This document shows positions 34,554 to 42,646 of a DNA stretch of 64,000 nucleotides, piece by piece. The DNA comes from Salipiger sp. IMCC34102 (GTDB lineage: Bacteria; Pseudomonadota; Alphaproteobacteria; Rhodobacterales; Rhodobacteraceae). Under the pieces are notes generated by a model. It searched no databases. It was not told the origin of the DNA and was given only the letters and a program-made list of their open reading frames with translations. Within the stretch, counting starts at the first letter, position 1; every line of letters begins with the position of its first letter. The translations under genes and the position numbers were made by a program. Where the stretch lies: the NCBI RefSeq assembly GCF_004145405.1, contig NZ_SELQ01000007.1, positions 82,987-146,986 of the forward strand, read 5' to 3'.

Positions 34554-35597
34554 TTACCCGAGCTGGCCGAGGTCGATATCGGCCCAGATGCGGGTGCCGC
34601 CATCGGGGCGCGCCTCGGTCCGGACCTTGCAGTCCAGGCTGATGGCCACCTGGCGGACGATCCGGCTGCCCAGCCCGCCACCGTCGGGCCAGTCGATCCC
34701 CTCCGGCAGGCCAAGGCCGTCGTCGCTGACCTCGATCCGCAACGTATCGTCGTCCCGCATTTCCATCGTCAGATCGACCGTGCCCGTCTCCCGCCCCGTG
34801 AAGGCGTGTTTGAGCGCATTGGTCAGGATTTCCGAGACCAGGAACCCGATCTGCGTCGCGATTTCGGGCGAGGCTTCGCAAGACACGGTCTGGACATTGA
34901 CCCGGATCCCCTGGCGTCCGTCCAGGTGTCCGATGGTGCTGGCGACCCGGCTGACGTAGGCGCCCAATGCGACGTTGGCGTCGCCGTTGTCGCGCCCCGA
35001 CATCTCCTCGTAGAGAAGCTGCAACGTCTCGATCCGGCGCGAAAGGGTGCCGAAGTCCGCCTGCGGAGATTCCTCGCGGGCCTGCAGGCGGATCATGCTG
35101 ACGATCATGGACAGGTGATTCTTGACCCGGTGCTGCAACTCGCGCAACGCGACTAGGGTTTCCTCCCGCTCGGGGTTGGGTTTCTTGCCCCCGCCGCCGA
35201 TCCGCTTCTGGATACCGATGAAGTAGGATACGTTTCCCTCGTCATCCGTCAGCGGCGACAGCACCAGCCGATTCCAGAAGGCCTCCCCGTCGGCGCGGTA
35301 GTTCAGAAGGTCGACCGACAGCTCCTTGCTGTTGTCGACCGCGTCGCGGATCAGGCGCACCGCTTCGGGATCGGTATCGGCGCCTTGCAGGAAACGGCAG
35401 TTCCGCCCGATCGCGGCGGCACGGGAATAGCCCGTGATCCGCTCGAACGCGGTGTTGAGGTAGATGATCGGGTTGTCGGGAAGATTCGGATTGGTCAGCA
35501 CGACGGCCACGTCATCGCCCATCGAGCGTGCCATGTTCTCCGCCTCGGTCATCGAGCCTTCAATAGTCGAACCGGCTTCGTTCATCCCGAACCTCAT
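34554..35597 (-). CDS. LOV-domain blue-light histidine kinase (HWE/HisKA_2 type), first paralogue
   Basis: 347 residues. A LOV/PAS domain spans about 27-132 and contains GRNCRFLQG (64-72), whose Cys67 would form the flavin adduct in blue light. A HisKA_2 segment follows, LRELQHRVKNHLSMIVSMIR with His156 as phospho-acceptor, then an ATPase domain with SEILTNALKHAF, SDDGLGLPEG and GGLGSRIVRQ. No membrane span, so cytoplasmic. ATG 35597 or the ATG at 35585, which has an AGG in a better place, could be the start. A second LOV kinase is encoded at 46107. No response regulator is adjacent. Confidence 0.9.
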   Translation of the reverse strand: MRFGMNEAGSTIEGSMTEAENMARSMGDDVAVVLTNPNLPDNPIIYLNTAFERITGYSRAAAIGRNCRFLQGADTDPEAVRLIRDAVDNSKELSVDLLNYRADGEAFWNRLVLSPLTDDEGNVSYFIGIQKRIGGGGKKPNPEREETLVALRELQHRVKNHLSMIVSMIRLQAREESPQADFGTLSRRIETLQLLYEEMSGRDNGDANVALGAYVSRVASTIGHLDGRQGIRVNVQTVSCEASPEIATQIGFLVSEILTNALKHAFTGRETGTVDLTMEMRDDDTLRIEVSDDGLGLPEGIDWPDGGGLGSRIVRQVAISLDCKVRTEARPDGGTRIWADIDLGQLG

Positions 35598-35711
35598 ACT
35601 CTAACGAATGCGTCAGATGACATATCGTCGCGCGGGTGGCCACCGCCCGTAACGCGACACGATGTCCCGCTAGGTAAACACTGAATGAAGACTATCCTAG
35701 ATCAAACCAGA

Positions 35712-36212
35712 TCAGGCGTCACGTTTCAGGCGCGCCTCCAGCACGTCGAAGGGCACGCCCGGTTCATCCTTCGCGCCCCGGATCACCAGCGAGGTCTTCA
35801 CGCTCGCCACGTTGGGCGCGCTGGTCAACTCCTCCGTCAGGAAGCGCTGGAAGGTCCGCAGATCGGGGGCCACGCACTTGAGGATGAAATCCACCTCGCC
35901 GTTGAGCATGTGGCACTCGCGCACCAGCGGCCAGCCTTCGCAGCGCGCCTCGAAGGCGGCGAGGTCCGCTTCCGCCTGGCTTTGCAGCCCGACCATGGCG
36001 AAGACCTGGACCTCGAACCCCAGTTCGCGCGGGTCGACGTCCGCGTGATAGCCGCGGATGTAGCCCTGCTCTTCCAGCGTGCGCACCCGGCGCAGGCACG
36101 GCGGCGCGCTGATGCCCACCCGCTTGGCCAGTTCGACGTTGGTCATCCGCCCGTCGGCCTGCAGTTGCGCCAGAATCATCCGGTCGATCTCGTCCAGCTT
36201 TGCACCGGGCAT
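35712..36212 (-). CDS. Lrp/AsnC-family transcriptional regulator
   Basis: 166 residues. ATG 36212 with GGAG upstream is preferred over a TTG at 36227. The N-terminal helix-turn-helix ([29 protein letters not shown], recognition helix [14 protein letters not shown]) is joined to an RAM effector domain (FVMVGL-like [15 protein letters not shown] and [17 protein letters not shown]). Such proteins sense amino acids. It is divergent from trxB with 150 bp between, where TGCGCAAC-like elements repeat (36262, 36283, 36293); these may be its operators. The effector is unknown. Confidence 0.9.
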   Translation of the reverse strand: MPGAKLDEIDRMILAQLQADGRMTNVELAKRVGISAPPCLRRVRTLEEQGYIRGYHADVDPRELGFEVQVFAMVGLQSQAEADLAAFEARCEGWPLVRECHMLNGEVDFILKCVAPDLRTFQRFLTEELTSAPNVASVKTSLVIRGAKDEPGVPFDVLEARLKRDA

Positions 36213-36261
36213 TCGGGTTTTCTCCAAAGGTTTCGTATTTTCCTACGCCAACCCGCCAGCC

Positions 36262-36300
36262 TGCGCAACAATGTTTCACACTTGCGCAACTATGCGAAAC
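36262..36300. promoter_or_regulatory. Repeated TGCG(C/A)AAC elements between lrp and trxB
   Basis: TGCGCAAC occurs at 36262-36269 and 36283-36290, and TGCGAAAC at 36293-36300; the middle copy is part of the palindrome TTGCGCAA. The region lies in the divergent lrp-trxB promoter space, 65 bases before trxB. Regulation of trxB or autoregulation by the Lrp-type protein is a guess. Confidence 0.35.
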
Positions 36301-36364
36301 GCGTTCCGCCTTTCGCCAGGCCGCGCCAGCCCCTATATCGGTGCCCACCAGACAAGAGGCCCCC

Positions 36365-37366
36365 ATGTCCCAGACCCGTCACACCCGGCTGCTCATCGTC
36401 GGTTCCGGCCCCGCCGGTTACTCCGCCGGCGTCTATGCCGCCCGCGCCATGCTGGAACCGATGCTGATCCAGGGGATCGAGCCCGGCGGCCAGCTGACCA
36501 CCACCACCGAAGTCGAGAACTGGCCCGGCGACACCGAGGTGCAGGGCCCCGACCTGATGGTCCGGATGGAGACCCACGCCCGCGCCATGGGCACCGAGAT
36601 CGTGCATGACATCGTCTCGGACCTGGACCTGTCGAAACGCCCCTTTACCGCCACCTGCGACAGCGGTGCCGTCGTCACCGCCGACGCCGTGATCCTCGCG
36701 ACCGGCGCCCGCGCCAAGTGGCTGGGCCTGCCGTCGGAAGAGGCGTTCAAGGGGTTCGGCGTCTCGGCTTGCGCCACCTGCGACGGCTTCTTCTATCGCG
36801 GGCAGGAGATCGTCGTCGTGGGCGGCGGCAATACGGCGGTGGAAGAGGCGCTGTTCCTCACCAACTTCGCCTCGAAGGTCACGCTGGTGCACCGCCGCGA
36901 CGAACTTCGGGCAGAGGCGATTCTGCAGCAGCGCCTTCTGAAGAACCCCAAGATCGAGACCCTCTGGCACCACGAGATCGACGAGATCCTCGGCACCGAC
37001 CAGCCCAAGGGCGTCGAATCGGTCCGGCTCAGGAACGTGCAGACGGGCGAGACGACCGAACTGCCCGCGAAGGGCGTCTTCGTCGCGATCGGTCACGCGC
37101 CGGCCTCCGAACTGGTGAAGGACCAGCTGGAGTTGCACCACGGCGGCTACGTGAAGGTCGAGCCGGGCAGCACCCGCACCGCGATCCCGGGCGTCTTCGC
37201 CGCGGGCGATCTGACCGACCACGTCTACCGCCAGGCCGTCACCAGCGCGGGCATGGGCTGCATGGCCGCCCTCGACGCCGAACGCTTCCTGGCCGAGCAC
37301 GACCAGGCCCCCCGCGACGAGGTCACGCTTCCGCTTGGCTACGGCGCGGAAGAGCCCGCCGAGTAA
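36365..37366 (+). CDS. trxB: Thioredoxin-disulfide reductase
   Basis: 333 residues, ATG 36365. TrxB is the NADPH-dependent flavoenzyme that keeps thioredoxin reduced. The FAD motif [20 protein letters not shown] is at the start; the redox pair is Cys136-Ala-Thr-Cys139 in [11 protein letters not shown]; the NADPH-binding motif is [15 protein letters not shown] and the C-terminal FAD motif [14 protein letters not shown]. The length is normal. A terminator-like hairpin follows at 37426. It is divergent from the Lrp-type regulator gene. Confidence 0.96.
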   Translation: MSQTRHTRLLIVGSGPAGYSAGVYAARAMLEPMLIQGIEPGGQLTTTTEVENWPGDTEVQGPDLMVRMETHARAMGTEIVHDIVSDLDLSKRPFTATCDSGAVVTADAVILATGARAKWLGLPSEEAFKGFGVSACATCDGFFYRGQEIVVVGGGNTAVEEALFLTNFASKVTLVHRRDELRAEAILQQRLLKNPKIETLWHHEIDEILGTDQPKGVESVRLRNVQTGETTELPAKGVFVAIGHAPASELVKDQLELHHGGYVKVEPGSTRTAIPGVFAAGDLTDHVYRQAVTSAGMGCMAALDAERFLAEHDQAPRDEVTLPLGYGAEEPAE

Positions 37367-37425
37367 CCCCGACGTGGTCGGTCCCCTGGGGCCGATGCCT
37401 TCGGCGGGAGCATTCTTTAAAAAAA

Positions 37426-37465
37426 CGAGGAGGGCCGGTCGCCATGAGGCACCGGCCTTCCCTCG
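37426..37465. terminator. Hairpin downstream of trxB
   Basis: CGAGGAGGGCCGGT (37426-37439) pairs with ACCGGCCTTCCCTCG (37451-37465) with a one-base bulge and an 11-base loop. It is preceded by an A-run and followed by CGTTCG. Likely terminates trxB, less strongly than a hairpin followed by U. Confidence 0.6.
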
Positions 37466-37479
37466 TTCGAACGAACCCC

Positions 37480-37538
37480 AGGGCTTCTTTGGATTGAAAA
37501 TACTTGCCCCGCCGGCGAGGCGTCCCGCACCCTCCACC
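37480..37538 (-). repeat. Dispersed intergenic repeat family 1, copy C (inverted)
   Basis: 37506-37538 is the reverse complement of 24969-25001, identical over 33 bp, with the same following ATTTTCA tail. It sits between trxB and the winged-helix/sulfurylase gene. Confidence 0.85.
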
Positions 37539-37605
37539 CGCGGGGCGCCGCCCGCTGACGCGCCGAGTGTCGCAAATTTGCCGATAGTCCGCCTCGGGCA
37601 AAGTT

Positions 37606-37655
37606 TGTTCTTTCGTGAACAGACTTTTTGGGCCAAGCAGCGTTCACGCTTGAAC
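37606..37655 (+). promoter_or_regulatory. Two matched GTTC-N6-GAAC inverted repeats
   Basis: GTTC-N6-GAAC occurs at 37607-37620 and again at 37642-37655; both are followed by AGAC, and the two 18-base units share 14 positions. Their centres are 35 bases apart, and the second ends 44 bases before ATG 37700. Two identical-geometry palindromes just upstream of a gene that starts with a winged helix suggest operators for autoregulation. Confidence 0.5.
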
Positions 37656-37699
37656 AGACCCGAATCGCCGTACCCGTGACCTTTTCGAAACCCGCCCCC

Positions 37700-39751
37700 A
37701 TGACCGATGCCGAAGAGCGGCTCTTTCGCCTGCTCCGCCAGCTCGACCGGTCGCCATCCGCCAGCCAGCGCGAAACGGCGGCGGCGGTGGGCGTGTCGCT
37801 GGGTCGGCTCAACGCGCAGATCAAGCAGGCCATCGCGGACGGCTTCGTCAGCCTGTCCGACCGGACCGGCGCCGACCGGCGCAGCCGGGTGGCCTATGCG
37901 CTGACCCACAAGGGGGCCGCGTTGAAGGCGCGCCTCAGCGACCGTTTCCTCGCGCGCAAGTTCGCGGAATACCAGACCCTCCACGCAGAGCTGACCGGAC
38001 CCGCCGGCGGCACCTATTCCACCCTCAACAGGATCTCTCCCATGGAAAACAACCTCGCCCCGATCCCGGAGCTCTACGTCAGCCACGACAGCGCGCAGAA
38101 GATGAAGCACGACGCAGGCGAGCTCGTCAGCCACGACCTGACCCCGCGCCAGATCTGCGACCTCGAACTGCTGATGAACGGCGGCTTCAACCCGCTGAAG
38201 GGCTTTCTGTCCGAGAAGGACTACGACGGCGTGGTCGAGAACATGCGCCTCGCCGACGGCACCCTGTGGCCCATGCCCATCACGCTCGACGTCTCCGAGG
38301 ACTTCGCGGCCGGCATCGAGACCGGCCAGGACATCGCCCTGCGCGACCAGGAAGGCGTGATCCTCGCCACCATGACCGTCACCGACAAGTGGGAGCCCAA
38401 CAAGGCCCGCGAGGCCGAGAAGGTCTTCGGCGCCGACGACGACGCGCACCCGGCGGTGAACTACCTGCACAACCAGGCGGGCAAGATCTACCTCGGCGGT
38501 CCCGTGACCGGCATCCAGCAGCCCGTGCACTACGACTTCCGCGCCCGCCGCGACACGCCCAACGAGCTGCGCGCTTACTTCCGCAAGCTGGGCTGGCGCA
38601 AGGTCGTGGCGTTCCAGACCCGCAATCCCCTGCACCGCGCCCACCAGGAGCTGACCTTCCGCGCCGCCAAGGAAGCGCAGGCCAACCTGCTGATCCACCC
38701 CGTCGTCGGCCTGACGAAGCCCGGCGATGTCGATCACTTCACCCGCGTGCGCTGCTACGAGGCGGTCCTCGACCAATACCAGCCCTCCACCACCACCATG
38801 TCCCTGCTGAACCTCGCCATGCGCATGGCCGGCCCGCGCGAGGCGGTCTGGCACGGACTGATCCGCCGCAACCACGGCTGCACCCACTTCATCGTCGGCC
38901 GCGACCACGCCGGCCCGGGCAAGAACTCCGCCGGTGAGGACTTCTACGGCCCCTACGATGCGCAGGACCTCTTCCGCGAGCACCAGGAAGAGATGGGCAT
39001 CGAGATGGTGGACTTCAAACACATGGTCTACGTCCAGGAACGCGCCCAGTACGAGCCCGCCGACGAGATCGCGGACAAGGACGAGGTCACGATCCTGAAC
39101 ATCTCGGGCACCGAACTGCGCCGCCGTCTGCAGGAGGGGCTGGAGATCCCCGAATGGTTCTCCTTCCCGCAGGTCGTCGAAGAGCTGCGCCGCACCAAGC
39201 CCGCGCGCTCCAAGCAAGGCTTCACCGTGTTCTTCACCGGCTACTCCGGCTCGGGCAAGTCCACCATCGCCAACGCCCTGATGGTGAAGCTGATGGAAAT
39301 GGGCGGCCGTCCCGTGACGCTGCTGGACGGTGACATCGTGCGCAAGAACCTCAGCTCGGAGCTGGGCTTCTCGAAGGAGCACCGCGACCTGAACATCCGC
39401 CGGATCGGCTACGTCGCCTCCGAGATCACCAAGAACGGCGGCATCGCGATCTGCGCGCCCATCGCGCCCTACGCCACCACCCGCCGCGCCGTGCGGCAGG
39501 ACATCGAAGACTTCGGCGCCTTCATCGAGGTCCACGTCGCGACCTCTCTGGAGGAATGCGAGCGCCGCGACCGCAAGGGGCTCTACAAGCTGGCCCGTGA
39601 AGGCAAGATCAAGGAATTCACCGGAATTTCGGACCCCTACGACGCCCCCGTAAATCCCGAACTGCGCGTGGACACCGAAGGCCAGGAGGTGGACAATTGC
39701 GCCCACCAGGTGATCCTCAAGCTCGAAGCGATGGGCCTCATCAAGGCCTGA
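37700..39751 (+). CDS. Winged-helix domain fused to ATP sulfurylase / APS kinase
   Basis: 683 residues if read from ATG 37700. Residues 1-105 form a MarR-like winged helix (AEERLFRLLRQLDRSPSASQ, SLGRLNAQIKQAI, RFLARKFAEYQTLHAEL) like EPS-associated MarR-type regulators. From Met115 (ATG 38042) follows a bifunctional enzyme: ATP sulfurylase with TRNPLHRAHQEL and VGRDHAGPG, then APS kinase with P-loop GYSGSGKST and LDGDIVRKN. It makes APS and PAPS from sulfate. There is no stop between the parts. ATG 38042 has an AGGA site, so a 569-residue enzyme alone may also be made. Enzyme function is certain; the regulatory head is the odd part. A terminator follows. Confidence 0.88.
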   Translation: MTDAEERLFRLLRQLDRSPSASQRETAAAVGVSLGRLNAQIKQAIADGFVSLSDRTGADRRSRVAYALTHKGAALKARLSDRFLARKFAEYQTLHAELTGPAGGTYSTLNRISPMENNLAPIPELYVSHDSAQKMKHDAGELVSHDLTPRQICDLELLMNGGFNPLKGFLSEKDYDGVVENMRLADGTLWPMPITLDVSEDFAAGIETGQDIALRDQEGVILATMTVTDKWEPNKAREAEKVFGADDDAHPAVNYLHNQAGKIYLGGPVTGIQQPVHYDFRARRDTPNELRAYFRKLGWRKVVAFQTRNPLHRAHQELTFRAAKEAQANLLIHPVVGLTKPGDVDHFTRVRCYEAVLDQYQPSTTTMSLLNLAMRMAGPREAVWHGLIRRNHGCTHFIVGRDHAGPGKNSAGEDFYGPYDAQDLFREHQEEMGIEMVDFKHMVYVQERAQYEPADEIADKDEVTILNISGTELRRRLQEGLEIPEWFSFPQVVEELRRTKPARSKQGFTVFFTGYSGSGKSTIANALMVKLMEMGGRPVTLLDGDIVRKNLSSELGFSKEHRDLNIRRIGYVASEITKNGGIAICAPIAPYATTRRAVRQDIEDFGAFIEVHVATSLEECERRDRKGLYKLAREGKIKEFTGISDPYDAPVNPELRVDTEGQEVDNCAHQVILKLEAMGLIKA

Positions 39752-39773
39752 GGGCCTGCATCGGGAACCGCAG

Positions 39774-39802
39774 AAAAGGCCGGGCCCCGCGCCCGGCCTT
39801 TT
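39774..39802 (+). terminator. Intrinsic terminator after the sulfurylase/kinase gene
   Basis: AAAAGGCCGGGC-CCCGC-GCCCGGCCTTTT is a perfect 12-bp stem with a five-base loop ending in a T-run, 23 bases after the stop codon. Confidence 0.92.
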
Positions 39803-39980
39803 CGCGTGGCACTTTGCGGCGCGACATCCGGCGCGGGCAGGTCTGGCAGTGCTTTGCAACCTTAGGTAAATGGTGCCTTAATAGGGCCGCGCTTCAGGCC
39901 GCATTCTGACGCCATCCCCTGCGATACGGACCGGTGGCGGGGCCTGTCCTGCCGCAACGCGATCCGATCGGAGACCACTC

Positions 39981-40934
39981 ATGCGGATTCTTGCCGTCGA
40001 CGACGATCCGATCATCCTCGAGCTTCTGGCCTCGCCGATGTATCTGGGATCGGACCACGACGTGACCTGTGCCGGCTCCGCCGCCGAGGCGGTCGACGAG
40101 CTCGACGCGACCGAAGCCACCTTCGATTCGATCCTGCTCGATATCGACATGCCGGTGCGCAACGGCATCGACCTCTGCGCGGAGATCCGGCAAAGGCCGC
40201 CCTACGCCACGACCCCGATCCTGATGATCACCGCCACGCGCGAGGCAGAGACGATGCAGCGCGCCTATTCGGCCGGTGCGACCGATTTCATCTCCAAGCC
40301 GCTGGACGGGGTCGAGGTGGGCGCGCGTATCTCGCTTGCGACCATGCTGAACGACAGTCTCGCCCGCGAGCGCCAGATGCGCGCCGCCTTCGACCGGCTA
40401 CAGAAATACGTGGCCGCGGGCTTCGATCACCGCACGGCCTCCGTCCAAGCCGGCCCGCTGGCGCTGATGGCGCTGCAGAACCGCCTGCTGCATCTCGAAC
40501 CGGGGGTGCATGCGCTGTCGATGTTCAGCGTTCATTTCGCAGCCCTCGCGGAGTTCGAGGAAAGCCCCCAGGGCGGTGATCTTCTGCGTCGGATCGCGCG
40601 GATCGGGGCGGCGACCACCTCGGTGCTGGCCTACCCCACCTCGACGCTGGCCTACGCCGGGCGCGGCCTGTTCCTGGGCGTGACCTTCGGCCGCCGCCGC
40701 GAGGTGCTGGACGTGGTCCAGAAAAAGGCCGCCGCGGCGATCCGGAAGATGTGGGCCGAACACGACCTGCCCGATCCGGTGCCCGTGCCGGTCTGCGACA
40801 CGGTGTCGAACATGGGGGTCTGGACCGGGCGCGACGCCTCGGAAGAGCTGGAAAGCTACGCCTGCCGCACCATCCCCGACTTCACCGCGATCGGCCCCCG
40901 CAGGCACGTCGGCGACGCGTTCTCGGGCTTCTAA
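39981..40934 (+). CDS. Response regulator with unassigned C-terminal domain
   Basis: 317 residues, ATG 39981. Residues 1-125 are a receiver domain: acidic pocket DDD (7-9), phospho-acceptor Asp54 in ILLDIDMP, then ITATRE and the lysine of SKPLDG. The C-terminal 180 residues have no DNA-binding helix-turn-helix; segments such as HALSMFSVHFAALAEFEES, RRIARIGAATTSVLAYPTST and GRGLFLGVTFGRR recall a GGDEF fold that has lost the GG(D/E)EF loop. Output by protein contact is therefore more likely than transcription. No kinase gene is adjacent. The domain assignment of the second half is tentative. Confidence 0.82.
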   Translation: MRILAVDDDPIILELLASPMYLGSDHDVTCAGSAAEAVDELDATEATFDSILLDIDMPVRNGIDLCAEIRQRPPYATTPILMITATREAETMQRAYSAGATDFISKPLDGVEVGARISLATMLNDSLARERQMRAAFDRLQKYVAAGFDHRTASVQAGPLALMALQNRLLHLEPGVHALSMFSVHFAALAEFEESPQGGDLLRRIARIGAATTSVLAYPTSTLAYAGRGLFLGVTFGRRREVLDVVQKKAAAAIRKMWAEHDLPDPVPVPVCDTVSNMGVWTGRDASEELESYACRTIPDFTAIGPRRHVGDAFSGF

Positions 40935-40945
40935 ATCCTTCGAAG

Positions 40946-40985
40946 ACGACAAGACCCGGATCACGCGGGATCCGGGTCTTGTCGT
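40946..40985. terminator. Long perfect hairpin between convergent genes
   Basis: A 17-bp perfect stem (40946-40962 with 40969-40985; core AAGACCCGGATC) and a six-base loop lies between the response regulator gene and the converging DUF1150 gene. It can terminate both directions, although T-runs are short. Confidence 0.8.
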
Positions 40986-41020
40986 TCTTGGTCGCCAGGC
41001 CGAACCGATCACGTGAAGGA

Positions 41021-41245
41021 TCAGTGCAGGGCCACCAGCTGCATGTGGTGTTCGTCCGCCAGGTGGCTCGCCAGGCCTTCGCTCGCGACCAGCGCGACTT
41101 GCTCACCCTTGGTGTTGTGCACGGCGAACAGCGTCTCGAGCTCGCCCGCCTGCTCGCGCACCTCGTCCGGAAGATCGGAGGTCGCGACCGGCTTGAGATA
41201 CACGATGTTCTGGCCCAGATCGGCAAAATCTTTCTTCGTAAACAT
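41021..41245 (-). CDS. DUF1150 family protein
   Basis: 74 residues, ATG 41245, three bases after the stop of hsp20 and so in one operon with it. The sequence IVYLKPVATSDLPDEVREQ and the end ALVASEGLASHLADEHHMQLV are typical of DUF1150, a short alphaproteobacterial family usually found next to small heat-shock protein genes. No membrane segment or cysteine. Function is unknown; the constant link with Hsp20 implies a stress role, probably under RpoH. Confidence 0.88.
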   Translation of the reverse strand: MFTKKDFADLGQNIVYLKPVATSDLPDEVREQAGELETLFAVHNTKGEQVALVASEGLASHLADEHHMQLVALH

Positions 41246-41248
41246 GCT

Positions 41249-41662
41249 CTACCCTTTCGAGATCTCTATGTTCTTCACAACGCGTTCGGCCGGTCTGCGG
41301 TTCAGATCGATGTGCAGAAGCCCGTTTTCCATGCTCGCCTTCCCCACTTCGACCCCGTCGGCCAGCACGAAGGCGCGCTGGAAGGGCCGGCCCGCGATGC
41401 CGCGGTGCAGATACTCCCGCTCGGGGGTGTCGGTGGGCAGACGGCCGCGCACGGTCAGCGTCGAGTCCTCGACCGTGATCGACAGGTCCGGCGCACCGAA
41501 CCCCGCCACCGCCAGCGTCACGCGGTAGCTGCCCTTCGAGGTCTGCTCGATGTTGTAGGGGGGATATCCGTCGGTTCCGGTCTTGGCGGTGCGTTCGACC
41601 AGGCGTTCCAGCCCGTCGAAGCCCAGCAGGAACGGATGGGTCCCCAAAGCCATTTTCGTCAT
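41249..41662 (-). CDS. Small heat-shock protein, Hsp20/alpha-crystallin family
   Basis: 137 residues; ATG 41662 (MTKMALGTHPFLLGFDGLER) is chosen because the family starts just before this FLLGFD motif. The alpha-crystallin domain covers about 35-125 (PPYNIEQTSKGSYRVTLAVAGF, LTVRGRL, YLHRGIAGRPFQRAF, GLLHIDLNRR). Hsp20 proteins are ATP-independent holdases that bind unfolding proteins. The gene is followed by the DUF1150 gene and is preceded by a sigma-32-like promoter at 41727-41755, with a leader of about 65 bases. Confidence 0.92.
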   Translation of the reverse strand: MTKMALGTHPFLLGFDGLERLVERTAKTGTDGYPPYNIEQTSKGSYRVTLAVAGFGAPDLSITVEDSTLTVRGRLPTDTPEREYLHRGIAGRPFQRAFVLADGVEVGKASMENGLLHIDLNRRPAERVVKNIEISKG

Positions 41663-41726
41663 GCGACACGTCCTTGTTTCAAGCGACATAGCCAATGCGG
41701 CCCCGCTTTCGGCGACCACACCGGAA

Positions 41727-41755
41727 ATATGGGGGTGCGGGCGGCGTCGCGCAAG
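41727..41755 (-). promoter_or_regulatory. Candidate RpoH promoter for hsp20
   Basis: On the minus strand CTTGCGC (41755-41749) is followed after 14 bases by CCCCATAT (41734-41727). This matches the sigma-32 pattern CTTGAAA-N11-16-CCCCATNT except for two bases in the -35 element. It lies at a good distance from hsp20, an expected RpoH target. Confidence 0.5.
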
Positions 41756-41813
41756 AGCCTAGGCGCAGGTCCCGAAACCCTGTAAGAGACCCTCGATCCC
41801 AAGGTTTGGTGCC

Positions 41814-42032
41814 ATGAATTCCTCCCCGCAACTGTCCGACATCGAAGTGCTCACGATCGAATTGCGCGTGCTGCGGCAGGAACATCACGACCTCGACCTG
41901 GCGATCACAGCCCTGCAGATGACCCATCCCGGCGACGTGCTGACGATCAGCCGGCTCAAGCGCAAGAAGCTGGGGCTGAAGGACCGCATCGCCCGGATCG
42001 AGGATACGGTGAACCCCGACATCATCGCCTGA
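41814..42032 (+). CDS. YdcH family (DUF465) small protein
   Basis: 72 residues, ATG 41814. Charged helical protein typical of the DUF465 family: [20 protein letters not shown] then a second helix [22 protein letters not shown]. The two helices should form a short antiparallel coiled coil. No function is established for the family. It stands between the divergent hsp20 unit and purE, with 125 bp before purE. Confidence 0.82.
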   Translation: MNSSPQLSDIEVLTIELRVLRQEHHDLDLAITALQMTHPGDVLTISRLKRKKLGLKDRIARIEDTVNPDIIA

Positions 42033-42157
42033 CACCGCGCGGCGCCCGGCCTTTCGAGCCGCGCCGCCCCGATCGACTCGTCCCCGCAAGCACCGCGGCG
42101 CCTTGCCCCCGCGCCGCCCGCCCCTATAGTGCCGCGCGCAACCGTTCGGAGCGTGCG

Positions 42158-42646
42158 ATGCCTGATCCCCTCGTCGGCCTCATCATGGGCAGCCAGTCCG
42201 ACTGGCCCACCATGCGCGAGGCCGCCCAAATCCTGGACACCCTGGGCATCCCCCATGAGCCGCGCATCGTCTCGGCCCACCGCACGCCGGACCGGCTGTG
42301 GGACTACGGCAAGACCGCCGTCGAACGCGGGCTGCAGGTCATCATCGCGGGCGCGGGCGGGGCCGCCCACCTGCCCGGCATGATGGCCTCCAAGACGCGG
42401 GTGCCGGTGATCGGCGTGCCGATCCAGACCAAGGCGCTGTCGGGCGTCGACAGCCTCTACTCGATCCTGCAGATGCCGCGCGGCTTTCCGGTTGCCACCA
42501 TGGCCATCGGCGCCGCCGGGGCGCAGAACGCGGGCCTCATGGCCGCCGGGATCCTCGCCTTGCAGGACCCCGCACTTGCCGCACGTCTCGACCAATGGCG
42601 AAGCGATCTCGCCGCCTCCATCCCTGAGGTGCCCGAAGATGACTGA
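42158..42646 (+). CDS. purE: N5-carboxyaminoimidazole ribonucleotide mutase
   Basis: 162 residues, ATG 42158. PurE class I converts N5-CAIR to CAIR in purine synthesis, working with PurK. The motif [14 protein letters not shown] at the start binds the phosphate, SAHRTPDRL is the mobile active-site loop, [17 protein letters not shown] and [20 protein letters not shown] are further active-site loops. The stop overlaps the start of purK by 8 bp, so translation is coupled. Confidence 0.97.
   Translation: MPDPLVGLIMGSQSDWPTMREAAQILDTLGIPHEPRIVSAHRTPDRLWDYGKTAVERGLQVIIAGAGGAAHLPGMMASKTRVPVIGVPIQTKALSGVDSLYSILQMPRGFPVATMAIGAAGAQNAGLMAAGILALQDPALAARLDQWRSDLAASIPEVPEDD

Noticed and set aside
37606..37655. 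GTTC-N6-GAAC pair read as an SOS (LexA) box
   Set aside because: In alphaproteobacteria the LexA box is a direct GTTC-N7-GTTC repeat; here the halves are inverted and spaced by six.
36290..39859. Very long minus-strand open frame (1189 codons) opposite trxB and the sulfurylase/kinase gene
   Set aside because: It is the shadow of well-supported + strand genes in GC-rich DNA; its translation has no recognisable domain and it runs through a terminator and a repeat.
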